A stretch of DNA of 64,000 bases from Sipunculus nudus (GCA_026874595.1 CM049310.1:41421558-41485557); one strand, 5' to 3'; counted from the stretch's first letter, positions 46,263 through 59,499 are shown. Notes: a model not told the origin generated them from the sequence alone. Numbers and translations: made by a program.

Positions 46263-46420
46263 CACATGTATACTTACCTACATGTGCCCACACATATGCG
46301 TCTACAAAGTGTTATATGACTATACACACATTACATCCAAAACATTTTATGCTAACTTTTTTAAATTACTCTTATTTTAATATTTTTTGTTTGCTGGGAA
46401 AATTCCTTCATGCCAACAAG

Positions 46421-46640
46421 TCCATCTTATCTCTATCATACATGATAATATTTCTGCACAAAGAGAATATATACACGTTTCACACTAAAGAATCAACTAA
46501 TTTTTTTGTGTGAAATAAAACAACAAAAAAATCAATAAAGTCTTTTCACCCATCTTATCTCTATTATACATAAACACATTCTTTACAAAAACAATATATA
46601 AGTCTTTTGCACTAAAGGATCAACATCATTTATACATGAA
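46421..46640 (-). repeat. LINE 3' end, ~128-bp unit present twice
   Basis: The block catcttatctctat-atacat ... cactaaa-gatcaac occurs at 46421-46500 and again at 46549-46627. The second copy runs into the C-terminal codons of ORF2 in element sense. A tandem 3' end of this kind may be the RT recognition region of the LINE. Confidence 0.7.
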
Positions 46641-49600
46641 AAAAAAGTCAATAAAAAGTCATCAGTATCTTGAAAATTAAAAACTCCCCACTTTCTTAAG
46701 TGATTTTCTATACAATTTTTCTTTGCTGCAATATGTTTCTCTATAAAATATATATTCCTCACATAGTTTATTGCTTCACTTTTTGTTGGTTTAGCCTGTT
46801 TGCATCTGCATGCATATACATATTTTTTTTTCAAAATAAGTAGTATAAGACTTCGGATATCATTATCTCTGTTCCCTAGTATCACCAAATTAAAACTTAA
46901 GGTCACTTTTTTACTTCCCATTTTCATATTCATCCATAATGTAATATCTGACCAGAATTTTTGCACTATCGTGCATTCCCATAGTAAATGGACAAAATGG
47001 CTCCATGAGACAAAAAGAACAGTAATCACAATCTTTAATCTTTATCTTACATAAAAAAGTATTTGTCGTTAAAATCCTGTTCAGTAATTTATACTGAAAC
47101 GATCTTAAATTTGGAGATTTTGTTATATTCATTGTATGTATAAACGATCTGGAAATGGTGGAAATATTTTCATATAAATTCAGGTCTCTAGACCCTTTCT
47201 TTATTGCCTTTTCTGGTGTTTTATACACATATTTTATCATTTCATCATACACCATCTTCGAAACTTGTTTTGATATTAAAATAACCGTAATTTTATTTTT
47301 TTCCTTATAGGATCCCCCAGTTTCCATAAGCATTTTCTTCCATGCTTTTGGGATGGCATTTATCAGTCCCTGATATTCAAGAAAATGTAAAGGGCTACCA
47401 ATAATATTATTTAACTCTTTATTACTGATAAACCTGTTTAGTCCATTCTCATTGATTATTAACAAGTCAGCTACATTCTTTATTCCGGCATCAAGCCAAT
47501 GTTGATAAAATATTGGTTTATTATCTTTTCTAATATAAGAGTTCATCCATATACATTGACTAAGAATATCATTTTCATCTTCAAGGTTATTATTATAGTT
47601 ATATAAGCACCAAGCTTCCAAAACCTCTCTCTAGAACGGATTAATGTTACGACATATATACAGCAAATCTGTTTTTGCTAAATTACATTTTAAGAATAAA
47701 AAGCCACTTTTAATCAATTTCAGTATATCATGTTTCCATCCTAATTCTGCTTCCTCGAGTAGTAATCTTTTTATCCAGGTAATTTTGAGTGCAGTTTTGT
47801 TGGTCTGTATGTGAGTCATCCTCAGACCCCCACATTCATATGTTCCCACTAATGTTAGTCTTTTTATCTGTTCAGGTTTATGTGACCAAATAAATCCAAA
47901 CATTATTTTTTCTATTTCTTTAAAAAATATTTTGTCAGGCGCAGGTAGGACTGATAGTAAAAATGTAAGTTGTGACAGAGCAAATGTTTTTAATATTATT
48001 ATCTTTCCCTGCAATGTTATGTTTCTATATGACCAAATATTTAGAAGACTCTTTATTTTCTACACTGCTGGAGTAAAATTAAGTTTCATTAGATGTTTCA
48101 TTTCTGAAGTAATTTTTATTCCTAATATATCTACTGGGCCGTAGGACCATTTAAGATGTAATCTTTCTGTTTTATGTCTCCATGGTAAAACCGGCCTATT
48201 TTGCCTTAAGAAAGGCATAACTACTGTTTTCTCTATATTTATATTAAGCCCCGAAACCAATGCAAAACGTTTAAATATTTCAAGAGCTTCTTTTAATGAG
48301 GTTGCATCTTTTAGGGTAAGTGTAGTGTCATCTGCATATTGTAGTATTTTGTTTCCAAAATATCCCTTAATGTTTTGATTTGCTCTGATTTGTATTGCCA
48401 AGGTTTCTATACACAAGATGAAAAGATATGGGGAAAATGGGCAGCCTTGCCTTACTCCTTTTGAGATTTCAAAATAGTCAAAAATCCAACCATTATTATT
48501 AATACAGCTACTGGCATTTTTTTAAATATGTTACACCACTTTTCAATTAAAGATCCAAATTTAAAATATTTCAAAGCCTGTGATAAAAATCCTCTTTCTA
48601 ATTTATCATATGCTTTCTCAAAATCTATCATAATCAATAAGCCATTTATTTTTGTTTTCTTTGCCTGGTAAATATTATTAATAATTTGATTGATGTTTTC
48701 ACTAATGTATCTATTTTTTAGAAAACCTGTTTGATTTTGATTAATTATTTCAGGCAAGGCTTTTTTCATCCTAGAGGCTACAATTTCGGCAATAATTTTA
48801 TAATCCGCATTAAGTAAAGATATAGGTCTCCAATTTCTCATTTCCATTTCATATTTACCTTTCTTTGGAATTAGACTAATAACACCCTGTTTTATAGAAT
48901 ATGAGAGATCTCCTGTATTATATATATATATATATATTCTAATGCATCTATAAAGTATGTTTTGAGTTGTTCCCAAAATGTTTTGTAAAATTCTGCTGGT
49001 AAACCGTCACTTCCCGGCGTTTTGTTATTTTTCTGTGACATCAAGCTTTGAGTAATTTCCTTTTCATTTAGAGGTATACTAAGAAATTCTTGCATTTTAT
49101 CTGAAAGTTTCATTGTTGGGTTTAACGAAGCCCAAAAATCATCTTTATATTCTTTATTTATATCATCCTCTTGTTTTTTATAAAATGACTGATAATAATT
49201 TCTAGCTGGAGATAGAATATTTTTCTGGTTTTCTGTTATTGTGCCATCAGGTAATCTTATTTTATTGATCCTTTTTTTATTATAGTTTCTTCTTTCTAGA
49301 TCGAGAAAGTATTTTGAGGATTTTTCACCATGTTCGTACCATCTTTCTCTACTTCTAATTATTACACCCTTTGTTTGTTCTTGTACCATTTGTTCTAATC
49401 TTTCCTGTATTTATATATTCTATATCTTCCTGTTGGTTTCTATCAATGAATAATTTTATCTTTTTTTCAAATGATTGTATTTCATCTCTCCTTCTTTCTG
49501 CTCTTTGAATTCCATATGTTATACTTTCTCTTCTAAAACTCATTTTCAAGGTTTCCCATAATAAAGCAGGATTGGCACCAATGTTATCTTTCACAGTGTT

Positions 49601-50400
49601 TTGTATGGTTAAATTTTTAGTGTATTATACTCTTTCTCTTTCAAATAGGCAGTATTTAGTTTCCATAGTCCTTTACCACTCTTATTAAATGATGTTTGTA
49701 GTACGAAACTTACTGCAAGGTGATCAGATTTATAATTGGGTACAATTTCTGAAATAACTGCTTTGTCCTGAAGCCCATTTGAAATAAAAAAATAATCAAG
49801 ACAGCTTTGGATAAGGGAGTTTTCTGGACCACGTACATTTTTTAACTTCTGGATTGTTGTATCTCCATATGTCAATCAGTCCACTTTCATCCATGTAATT
49901 TAATATAACACTCTGGCTATGTTTATTTGTATCCAATCTACCTCCAGCTTTTTCTTTATTTACGTCTAATACTGTATTCCAATCTCCTGCTAGGAGCCTG
50001 TTATCATTGGCTATATTTTCATTCTTATTAAAAATTTCATGGAAAAAGGATGGTGTATCATTGTTTGGTCCATATATATTTGAAAGTGTCACGCGTATAC
50101 CTTCAACTGTACAGTCTGCAATTATATAACTACCATTTTTGTCAATTTCTTTTTTATGTATCTCATGTTGAATGTTATTTTTAATCAATATGGCAACCCC
50201 CCTCGAGTTACTGCTGTCATGACTTTAAAAAAATTGTATGACCCCATTCTGAACGCCACATATACTCTGTCTTTCGTACTATGCGTCTCTTGAATAAAAA
50301 TTGAATGTTTTTTCTTTGCAACCAGTAGAATGTTTCACGTCGTTTCTTGTTGTCTGCTAAACCCCTTGCATTAAAAGAAAGAAAATAAATACTACTGTTC
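46583..50400 (-). pseudogene. LINE ORF2: APE endonuclease, RT and C-terminal domain (L1/Tx1 type)
   Basis: From 50400 leftwards on the minus strand the endonuclease opens with LSFNARGLADNKKRRETFYW. After shifts it shows FIQETHST (catalytic E), LLAGDWNTVLD and SDHLAVSF (catalytic D/H). RT follows with RERWYEHGEKSSKYFLDLE, KTPGSDGLPAEFYKTFW, NWRPISLLNADYKIIAEIVA, LIMIDFEKAYDKLERGFL and ILQYADDTTLTL near 48340 (catalytic YADD). The long C-terminal part (48014-46583) includes HLLWECTIVQKFWSDI and a CDYCSFC zinc-like pair. The order and motifs fit an L1/Tx1-like LINE. Frames break at least seven times, near 49795, 49600, 48970, 48450, 48050, 47630 and 46950, so it is inactive but nearly complete. 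Confidence 0.9.
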
Positions 50401-51062
50401 GTTTTGAATCAATATACTAACTCAGTCATATATTTTCCAACTACAAGCATATTAATGACAAAGCCCAAAAGGATACATGAACCAAATATCGCCCTTGCAG
50501 TACTGCCCACATGGCCATAACCCTGGTTCGAAAAGTTTAATCTAAAGTATACTTGACATAACTTGTAGACTATAGTAAGTGATGTATCAATAATGTAATT
50601 TGTCGGCTGGATATAACATAATCACAACACATATATCTGAAAACGCCTACCACATAAACCATACAAATTCTGTCACAACGTCAACAGTACAACAAAATCG
50701 CTTGAGCGATAAATCAGTACACAGAGTAGGAAACACCAAAATAACCTTCCAGTTGCTCGTAATCTAAACCAGTCACCTCCCCTCACAGCTATTTAACATT
50801 TTCTATTTTCATTTGTACATTGAATTCTGTCACCTCGGTTTTTTTACTAAAAAAGAATTAAATAATTATAGTTCGAACAAAAAAGTTTATCACTGGTTTT
50901 TCAAACATGTGAAAACTAATAAATTTGAAATAAATACCACAATTATGAGCTATAATAAAACAAAGTTATGAGCGCCCTCTTTTGGCAAATATTAAAACAA
51001 TTGCCACCATGTGCCGTATCCGGGGCGTCTTTGTTATGTGGTACAGGTGTTGTTTACTGTCT

Positions 51063-51948
51063 CTACGGAGATGTTTCTGCGTTCTTGTTGTTCTGGTCGT
51101 TGATTTTGACCACATGGCCGTCAACGATTAGTTTGCCGCGGTAGAACCTGGCCTTTAATCCGTGTTGCCTATATGCTGTTGCCATTTGTGGTTGGGCTCT
51201 TTTCTTCAGTTGATAGTCAGCCTTGGTCAGGTCCTCGAAAACTCTGATTCGGGCGCCTTCAACTCTGTTCATGTTTTGTTTGGCCGATTGTAGTATTTTG
51301 TTACGCTCTTTTTGGCTTGTCAGCCTGGCTTTAATCTGTCGTTGGCCTGTTGACTTTCATTCCCCACACGGTGTGCATTTTCTACAAGAGTTATAATTTC
51401 ATCCACGGATTTTAACCCAAGCAGCTCATTTGTTGATATAATTTCTGCCACTAATGGCGCACAGTCCTCATTGTTTTGTTCTTTTATACCTGTTACAAGG
51501 ATGTTGAACTCTCTAGAGTATCGTTCCTGGCTGTTAGGTATATCCAAAATTTGCTGGATAATTTGTTCCTGGTGTTTTTCATATGTCACTTGTTTTTCTC
51601 TCAGTTTTGCAAGTTCTGTGTTTAATGTTTTGTTTTCTTCTACTGTATTTTCCAGTTTACTTCTACAGTCTGCAATTTCTGTTTGTGTGAATTCCATGCT
51701 TTCTTTCACTCATCAATAAGATTAGTGTTCTTATCTGTTTGGACTTTGATATTATTCAATTTTCTGTCAATTTCTTTATGAAGTGATTTTTGGCAATTTT
51801 CTATGGCGTCAGTTAATAATTTCTTCAAGTTCTCAAATTCATTGTCAATGTGTTCTTTGATAACCTTTGTTTGCTCACCTTCACTATCGGCCATAGTGAA
51901 CGTTTGACCTGCTATTTCCTCCTGTATACTTGACTCACTGTCCGCCAT
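51063..51948 (-). pseudogene. LINE ORF1 protein (coiled coil, RRM, C-terminal domain)
   Basis: Starting ATG 51948 (MADSESSIQEE), the acidic N-terminus leads into a long coiled coil (FENLKKLLTDAIENCQKSLH to KLREKQVTYEKHQEQI). It then reaches FNILVTGIKEQNNED and ENAHRVGNE, the RRM landmarks of L1-type ORF1p. The basic C-terminal domain (KADYQLKKRAQPQMATAYRQ, ARFYRGKLIVDG) ends at 51063. Two frame breaks, near 51709 and 51320, divide it. In active L1 elements this protein trimerises and binds the element RNA. About 660 bp separate it from ORF2. Confidence 0.85.
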
Positions 51949-52155
51949 ACCTCCCGTCGAATGGTACTTCCTTTTCTATAAATATTTTTCTATTCCGTGT
52001 ATTTTTGACTTGGTTTGTTTTTTGGATCTAAGTTCCATTCCTTAGACCAACTCTAGATATGTCCACTAGTCCGAACACTCACAATAATCCGACTTTATTT
52101 GAGAGGTTTTGAGGAACAGGTCCGTCTAGCCCGCCATATTGCACCGGAAGTCTTG
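51949..52155 (-). promoter_or_regulatory. LINE 5' UTR/promoter with YY1-like and ETS-like sites
   Basis: At the presumed 5' end the sense (minus) strand carries AATATGGCGG (52131-52140 region), close to the YY1 consensus, directly after CTTCCGGT (52143-52150), the complement of ACCGGAAG, an ETS/GABP-type site. Vertebrate L1 starts also use a YY1 site near the first bases. The similarity stops about here, which suggests a full-length 5' end. Confidence 0.5.
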
Positions 52156-53425
52156 TAACTTGTAAAACTTCATTTGGTGAGTATTATTCAATTCTGAACG
52201 CATCTAAATACATTGTCATTTATGTAACTCCACCTCTTGTTATCACATCCATGACTTTAGTCTATACGAGAAGCGCGAGTGGTTATTTCATGTGCTGTAT
52301 GTGTGCAAGACATAGATAATGTTTTAAGATTAAAGACCAACGTATTGGATAAACTATTAATTTTATGTGTACTTGCAATATCCTAAAAGTAAAATCATGC
52401 AAGGCAACATCAATTTAATATAAGTATTAGTTAGTATGTTTGTGCACTTTTCTGCAAAGTTTTATTTTTGCACTCATGAATATTTGTTAATCAGTAGAGT
52501 ATTTCATTAAATTTTAAGTGATTATGTCATTGAAATAGTAAATACATATTTTATTATATACTGAGTAATTATTTGACACAACACAGCTCAATTGTCTGTA
52601 GGTAATCGATCATGCAGTTAAATGATAAATAATGGTACAGGCAAAATCACTAAATCAGGTAAAATGATACTTAATACGTTTGTTGAACGTGTGGTATAAA
52701 GGGATTTTCCAGAAGGGTTCACATCTACGGGACATTTTAATAGATTTGTACTTAAATGCAGTTACATATGCCATCTTAAAGATAAAATAACTCCTACAAA
52801 GGTCTGGAAAAGAGCCTTACTACACAAAGGATCAGGTCATATTACCATCAAGTTCAATAACCAGTGGTAAATCAAAAGACGCAACAAATTTAGGTACTCA
52901 ATAGGTAGTACTCAATAAGTTCAAAATAGTTTAAACGTTTTTAGTTGAATGAGATTGTTGTATGAATATGTGGAATCTTGGAATGTAAAGGGGATTGTAT
53001 GTTGTTTCACGCTTTTTAAATATCAAGGTATTTTTGGGAATTCAAGAGCCGGAATTCCTGATACATTCCAATGAGAGAGCAACAAAGTTCACCATTAAAT
53101 TTTTCGCACAATGACTAAGAAAGACATCCCTCCCCATCAGGGGGCATTGGTCTTTTTGCTGGGTTTCTCCCTGGCAAGTGCCCTATTGGGATTTCTCTAA
53201 ACGAAGACAACCCGAAATGCATGCCTTTGCACGACTGGTCAGATTCTCGTTGGCGCTGGCAGCAGCGTTGGTGTTAAACACTTACGGTTGGTAGCTGGAG
53301 CAAAATCTGTAAAATTTCAGTTTCCTGCCAGTTTTCGTATATGCGTGTGATAAGCGTGAATCGACTCGTGGTTGTTATTTTGCTGGACGAAATCTGTAAT
53401 TTCACCTTCGACATTTCTATGCGGC
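52156..53425. other. Non-coding stretch
   Basis: No supported gene. A g/c-run block at 53449-53492 follows the phrase ggcgtgcgcaggatttt, resembling the end of an unclassified repeat. Confidence 0.4.
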
Positions 53426-53726
53426 GATCAAGGGCGTGCGCAGGATTTTAGCGGGGGGGGGGGGGAGTCTGAGGGCACAGCTCCCCCCCCCCCTTCGTCC
53501 GAGACAGTCGACAATCGCACTATGACCTATATATCCCCCCCCATCGGATGTTTTTTTGCAAATGCATAGAGTTATAGGCCTACTTCGCGTCAGGAATGAC
53601 AGTCACTGACAATTGGTTATGTGTCTATTAGAGCAAATTATTATTAGGATTAATTAAAACTCAATGATGTTTGAGCAGAAAGGATATATTTCATTCAGTT
53701 CATTTTGGAGATAACATGTTAACGCT

Positions 53727-54164
53727 CTGACTGAGACTAAGCAGGGCCTCCGAGAGAAATATTTCGAGGCAGCAAAAATGGTGTCTCGCCCCCCCCCCCT
53801 TTTTCTTCGTTATAACAACCCTTCAGTTTTACGGATGTAATCAACTCTTTATTCGATTTAAATCCAAGGCTATACCTATTGAAGCAGTATACTAAAAATG
53901 GACTGTAACAGATGGATGCATAGTTTTCTCCATTTAATACTACGTATATTATATCATTTATATATAATTAATCCACATGCTTAACTGAAATAAAAATCAT
54001 ATGGAGGTCTTAGTAGGCATCCGTATAACCTCAGGCTAAAGGCAAGCAACCTACTATACAAGAGGTTACTCACACTACAGTATGTGCTTCTCATGTTATA
54101 TGTGCCATCAACAACAATACTATCACAATAAAGACAAAACCAATTGAAACTTGGAAGAACAAAA
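53727..54164. repeat. 425-bp interspersed repeat, copy 2
   Basis: It is the same sequence as 45061-45487 in the same orientation, with a longer C-run (about 53789-53799) and small differences. It lies 8.67 kb to the right, beyond the LINE. The minus-strand frame at 54091-54279 overlaps its end and is not a gene. Confidence 0.85.
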
Positions 54165-54965
54165 ATATAAAAAAATATAAGGGGTTAAAAATTATAATAA
54201 AGTGAGACTTCTGCATTTTCGAACATTTCATTGGACTTAATTTAGACCCCTCAATTTGGATTAAGAACTCCATATACATGTTTCAAAATGACAAACGGGA
54301 TGCGCATTTCTGTCGCCCTATATCGGATCCTCACTGAGTTTCCTTACTTAATTTATATAAGCTTAAATAAAAACTAAATGAGACTTCTACATATTCAAAC
54401 ATATTATTCTACTCCTTAGGAAATGCCTGGTCGATAGGGCACCCCTTTGGCGCATCGTGCCCCCGTTACGGTGAACCTGCTCACCTCACCGCTCATAGGG
54501 CCTGCTTCAGATACTGACGTTACCTGAAACAATCACAGAACCGATATTTAATGGCTAACCACCAGGACTGTCGTTCTCCATGACCTATGCATGAGCAGCA
54601 GCTTTCAATGAGAATTGTGATTGGTCCATCATAGCTACAAGAGGGTGTCATCATATACTGTTACTAAATCGAAACAGTTAAAACTTTGCCCTGGGCCTTA
54701 CAAATAGTGAGCTTATTTTGCTAAAAGGTTGGGCACGCCCTAACAATTAACGAAATTGGGTGCAAAAAAAATTTATTGGACAGATTTAAGGGGGGGGGGG
54801 GCGCCTGTTGCGCATATTCAGTGAATTCATCAAGTGCAGGACTAAATGTGTGGCCGGTATCTGGCAGTGTGCTAAAGATTTCATTTAAATCGGGGCCAGC
54901 AGCTACTATATACCCTTTTTCTGATTCTGATTACGAATGTTCATAGCCAGGGACGTAGTTATTAA

Positions 54966-54967
<2 letters not shown>
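54165..54967. other. Non-coding stretch
   Basis: No gene recognised. A run of 13 G residues lies near 54789-54801. Confidence 0.4.

Positions 54968-55040
<73 letters not shown>
54968..55040. repeat. (TA)n microsatellite
   Basis: About 36 ta units. Confidence 0.97.
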
Positions 55041-55042
<2 letters not shown>

Positions 55043-55344
55043 TGTATGTCAACATTGTCAAGGGTGCATATTACATGTAAAGAACACCTTACTTGTACTA
55101 CTCTATCGATGATTTCCTACTTTTGACATGTTGCTAATATCCTAAGACTGGTTCCTTTCCTTCATTTTAATCTATTGGTATTATTCCCGAATAAAGGAAC
55201 GAATCTGCAGTATTTCAACAGTTCTGTAAACGTGATATTGAAGCATATGTACACTGTCAACGCCTCTAATAACGATGGATAATAAATCGTTACGTGATTG
55301 ATACGTCTGCGTTTCGTTTTCGATACGAGGAAATGGCATGTACG

Positions 55345-55515
55345 TACCGCCGACGTGGCGTTTTGTGTACACGATATGACGCTGAAGTTAGAGCTCGTTC
55401 AATTTTTATGAGCGCAATGCAGACAGATCGCAGGAAAAAAAAACATATGGTGTTGCTAACACGTTGTTCAAACGTTTGCCCAGCCAATATCGTGTACACA
55501 TAACGCACGTCTGCG
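55345..55515. repeat. Short inverted repeat, possible MITE
   Basis: TGTGTACACGATAT (about 55364) and its exact complement ATATCGTGTACACA (about 55488) are about 110 bp apart, and weaker pairing continues outward (gcgtt / aacgc). The overlapping open frames on both strands, 55290-55541 and 55294-55503, follow from this symmetry. Confidence 0.5.
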
Positions 55516-55559
55516 TAACGTCCATGGAGGTGATCGCACACATATTGCAGACGATTCGT

Positions 55560-57860
55560 TAGAAACCTTAGGGAAGCGGAGTTTATTTACTGGGGTAACT
55601 GAACTTCTTTTTTTCGGTGATAAAAGTTGACACTTAACGTGTTCCACCACAAAGGTGACATCATTTGACAATTCATGACATTAACAGCTTAGCAACGTTA
55701 AATGGACAAAAAAAAATCGTATTTATAAAGCACTCAAATGATATAAATAATATAAATCTTCTAAGGAGAGGTTCCATTTTAATTCAGTCCAATGAATTGT
55801 AGATATCCGTCTTTGAGAAAGAAGATAAGAGAAGGCCCGAATGAAATACAATGTCAAATTAACTGTCTTTTTGCAGAAAGTTATAAATCATTAATATTAC
55901 ATTTATTAGCTTTCTAGTGATAAACATATCTCATTTTCTCGTACAAACATATATAATTGTATACCAACCCGCTACACAGTCAAAGTATGAAGTCAGCAAG
56001 GCGGACATCATGAGGAACCCCACAGTTACAACAAAGACGTATTTCTATTAAATTGTATTACCATGTCTATTGCTTTATAACATGAGGGTCTTTCCAAGGC
56101 TGATGATGTTCCTGCTAAAGCCTGATATATCTACATGTATTACATGCATTTTTGAAGTCCCGGCTCAGTAAGCTTCTTAAATAATATTTAATATATTTAG
56201 AAAATAATCTTACTTTTGATATTGAAAACAAGTAAACAGAAAAAATACCGTATATCAGCTCATTCTTAGAATAATTCCCTTTTAAATGAGTATCTGTTTT
56301 CCACTGAATACGAAAGGGAAATATACTCGCAAAGGAGAATTAAGGTATGAATGATTTTGGATAAAGTTTTTTTTTTAAGGAGTTCGCATATGAAAATACG
56401 ATATCTATACACGCATATAGATAATTATTTTTACGCCTGAAAAAAAGGTACAACACAAAACTCACTTCACCAGAACCTAGAATTCATATAGAAGTACAAA
56501 TATAAAAATATAGCTTAAACTATCACCCTGACGAATACCTAATACTGGTTGGAATAGCCGTCGATTTTTGAATCTATGGGGACCATAATGTAACAGAAGA
56601 ATAAAATATTGCGACATGAGACACGTTATCGTTGGCATTTATTTGTTGTAGATTTGTTTTATTTGATCCTACTCTTCGATAAAATAAACTTTGATATAGA
56701 ATACAATAAATAATATATAATTTACATATAATTCATATATTATATAAAATGCTTACATTTACATCATAAAACTTATTATGTTATGTTTAACGATTTTTAT
56801 AATTGAGCGATGTATAAACTTAACGGATTCACTTAAAAAAAGTAATCAGCAACTGAGCAAAGTTTTTCGTCTCTCAGTGTCAGCAGTTCCTTGTATGCCC
56901 AGCTTTGTAATCCGACGTTTTAACGTAAACAGAAAAGAGAGAGTCCATTATGAGAGGGTGAGGTAAGGATGCCGGAAAATCAATGTACAACTTCTTCAAA
57001 GCGTTAAATAACTTACCCAACGTTTCTAACAATTTAAAATTGTCTAAATAATGACAGGCATGAGAAAAACTAGTTTACAAATATATTTTATATTTTTACA
57101 CATTATATATATAGCCCACCCTACCCATGGCTACTTCAAGAACTTCAGGAATGGACGATTTGTCCGTTAAAACGGGTGTCCGCCTCAGCGGGGGTTGGGG
57201 CTAGGCCGTCATATCTGAGATCTAAGTGCAGGGCAAAACAATAGATGAAAACTTATTTTTTCCTATATCGATTGGTTCTTTACGCAAAATTACAAACGAA
57301 TAAATGTTATTGTTATTTTTTAATAAATAAGCCAATCACATTAATGATTATACATTCATGTTAATGATTGTTAACGTTATTTCGTCTTTTTTGTCTTTTT
57401 CAAAGGTCGTCTTTTTGTTTTGCCATTAAATATTATTAAAACAGTCAAAAGAAGCAAAATGGAACATTTTCTCTTTAAAAATCACTCAAAGTTTTATTAA
57501 TATTACAGTGTTACAATTACCGCCACCGCAGGCTGTTTTTTTTTGGGGGGGGGGGGGTGGGTTTCATGGTCTCCATCTTAGATTTTGACGTCAAACAAAG
57601 ATTCCCCACGTTAGACGTAGTAACACCCGCTTCATTCATGATCTCTACGCCACCGTTTTCCATTTTTAGTAATTTAATTGTAATTACACCGGGTAAACAC
57701 TTCATTTGCATCCATTCTATGATGTATTAAAATAATTACAGACGCCATCATGCTCAAATAAAAAACATCATTTTATATATTTCAAGGCAATGATTTTTAC
57801 TTCTCGTTGGTTCCTGAAGCGAGTTATTCCCTTTTTTTATACCCAAGTGGTTCAGTATTA
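55560..57860. other. Non-coding AT-rich stretch
   Basis: No gene, RNA or repeat family is supported. G-run at about 57545-57557. The minus-strand frame at 57517-57711 looks random. Confidence 0.4.
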
Positions 57861-57980
57861 TCAACTATACACACATTGCGAAAGGAAATTCCGCCCTTTT
57901 GAGGCGTTGTCAAAACAACAAAAATATATGCATCTTCATAAAAAAAAGTTGGTAAAATTAGTTAAAAGGAAAATGGAAAA

Positions 57981-58136
57981 ATACTTTCTGATGATGGCAA
58001 GATAGCTAATATGTTAAATGAATATTTCTCTGCAGTAGCTACAAAACATATTGAATCACTACCTGAACCTCCAAGGCTATTTGGGACAGAAACAGTGAAA
58101 GAATTCTATGATAGTGAACGTCAAACAAACTGGTGA
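57981..58136 (+). pseudogene. LINE ORF2 fragment between endonuclease and RT
   Basis: An open stretch of 51 codons reads SDDGKIANMLNEYFSAVATK and then SLPEPPRLFGTE. The pattern D-x-x-IAN-x-LNEYF-x-V is typical of the spacer before RT in CR1/L2/jockey-like LINEs. No RT motif follows, so this is a short internal fragment. It differs in type from the L1/Tx1 LINE at 46-52 kb. Confidence 0.6.
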
Positions 58137-58289
58137 ACTCGTTCATACGTACGTTCCAAAAAAAGTGTAATAAGGAATAAGGAATAAGACCAGTGTTAAC
58201 AAAATAATAATATATATTAAAAAAAGTTACTTACATTCTCTGGAGAGGCCCTCCCTTTACACCATTAAAGAATATAAACACATGCATAC

Positions 58290-59175
58290 TTTTACGGAAC
58301 CTAATATAAACTGATCACGTAGTCATGACGAACATAAATGTTGTAATGGAGAAAAAAAAAATCAGATTCTGTAACACTTGGCAGCGTGAAATGTGTAGGG
58401 AAATGAATAAAGAAGTCAGTGTTTTTTTGTTTGTTAACAAATAATTATAATTTATTCTTAAAACAATCCTAACGTTACAATACTATAAATCAATACAATT
58501 ACATAGTATAACAACAGTACAACAGTAAATCAATACAAGTACATAAATAAAGTGTGCAGTACCTGGATCCACCACTGTCACAGCGACAACAAGTCCTTTA
58601 TAACGTACAACCCAGATGAACATTTCACATAAATCTTCTCAGAGGATGACAGTCCAGCTCATTCACCAAAATCAATTCGTTGTAATCCAAAAGTAAAGTT
58701 CTTGTTAAAATCCCAAAAACAAACTGAAGGCTATTTACGATCCGTCACGTATTTAGAGGAAAATCTATAACTGCCGCACTTATCGGAAAAGGTCTACAAA
58801 CTGACACACACTTCTGTGTCCACTAGAATTTTTTTCTCCTCTCTATCGGCTCTCAAACACAGCCCCCCTATTTATAACTTCTCACCCCAAGCCGAGAACT
58901 TTCCATTTCCTGAAACATCCAGAGAACCTTACATGATACACAGTACACACGCGTTACAAGAAACATCTAGAACAAGAACGCTGTGTCTCTACATGTCAGG
59001 GTTCACACGTGGACCAGCCCGGCTCGGCCTGGCGAGAAAGCCCGACACTAGCATGACCGCTGTTTACACGTCAGTCCCCATGCGTGGGCCGGGCTATGCC
59101 GCAATAGAATTAACCGAGCGCTGTGTAGAGTTCACATGTAAGAATGCTGCAAACAAAAATTTTAGACATGGGGCC
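58290..59175 (-). mobile_element. Solo LTR of the Gmr1-like family, worn ends
   Basis: This is the reverse-orientation copy of the LTR at 22348-23234, about 886 bp long. Shared blocks include ttacggaacctaatataaac, aatgaataaagaagtcagtg, the ccaccactgtcacagcgacaa block, the TATAAATA promoter (58870 region) and the GC-rich cccggctcggcctggcgaga end. Both terminal hexamers have mutated and no target duplication was found. The 133-codon frame at 58816-59217 is LTR sequence. Confidence 0.85.
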
Positions 59176-59499
59176 AAGCTGAAAATAAATTATCTTGGCC
59201 AAAATCCGCCAGATTAGAAAATGTTTATAACTTTAATTATAATATCCCATCGCAAATACTCTAATACTATGTTTTTTTTTTGCTGAGAAATTGAATTTTT
59301 TTTTAGTTTCAAACTTCTCCAGGCTCTCATAAGCTGTGTTTTTTTTTTATCACGGATCTTATAATATTCCCATAAATCCAGCGGTTAAGCTTTTTATAAA
59401 TGATAGATTTAGGCCTGTTGGTATCACTTTCTAATGGATGAGAATGAGGTTATCCATATGATAAAGATGGTATGTTGTTAGAAAGAAGACTAAATCTTT

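Noticed and set aside
46096..46380. Open frames of 65-87 codons rich in Ile/Tyr
   Set aside because: They are translations of the (TA)n microsatellite.
58816..59217. 133-codon plus-strand open frame
   Set aside because: It lies wholly within a reversed LTR that has homologues at 13.4, 22.3 and 30.5 kb; no domain is seen.
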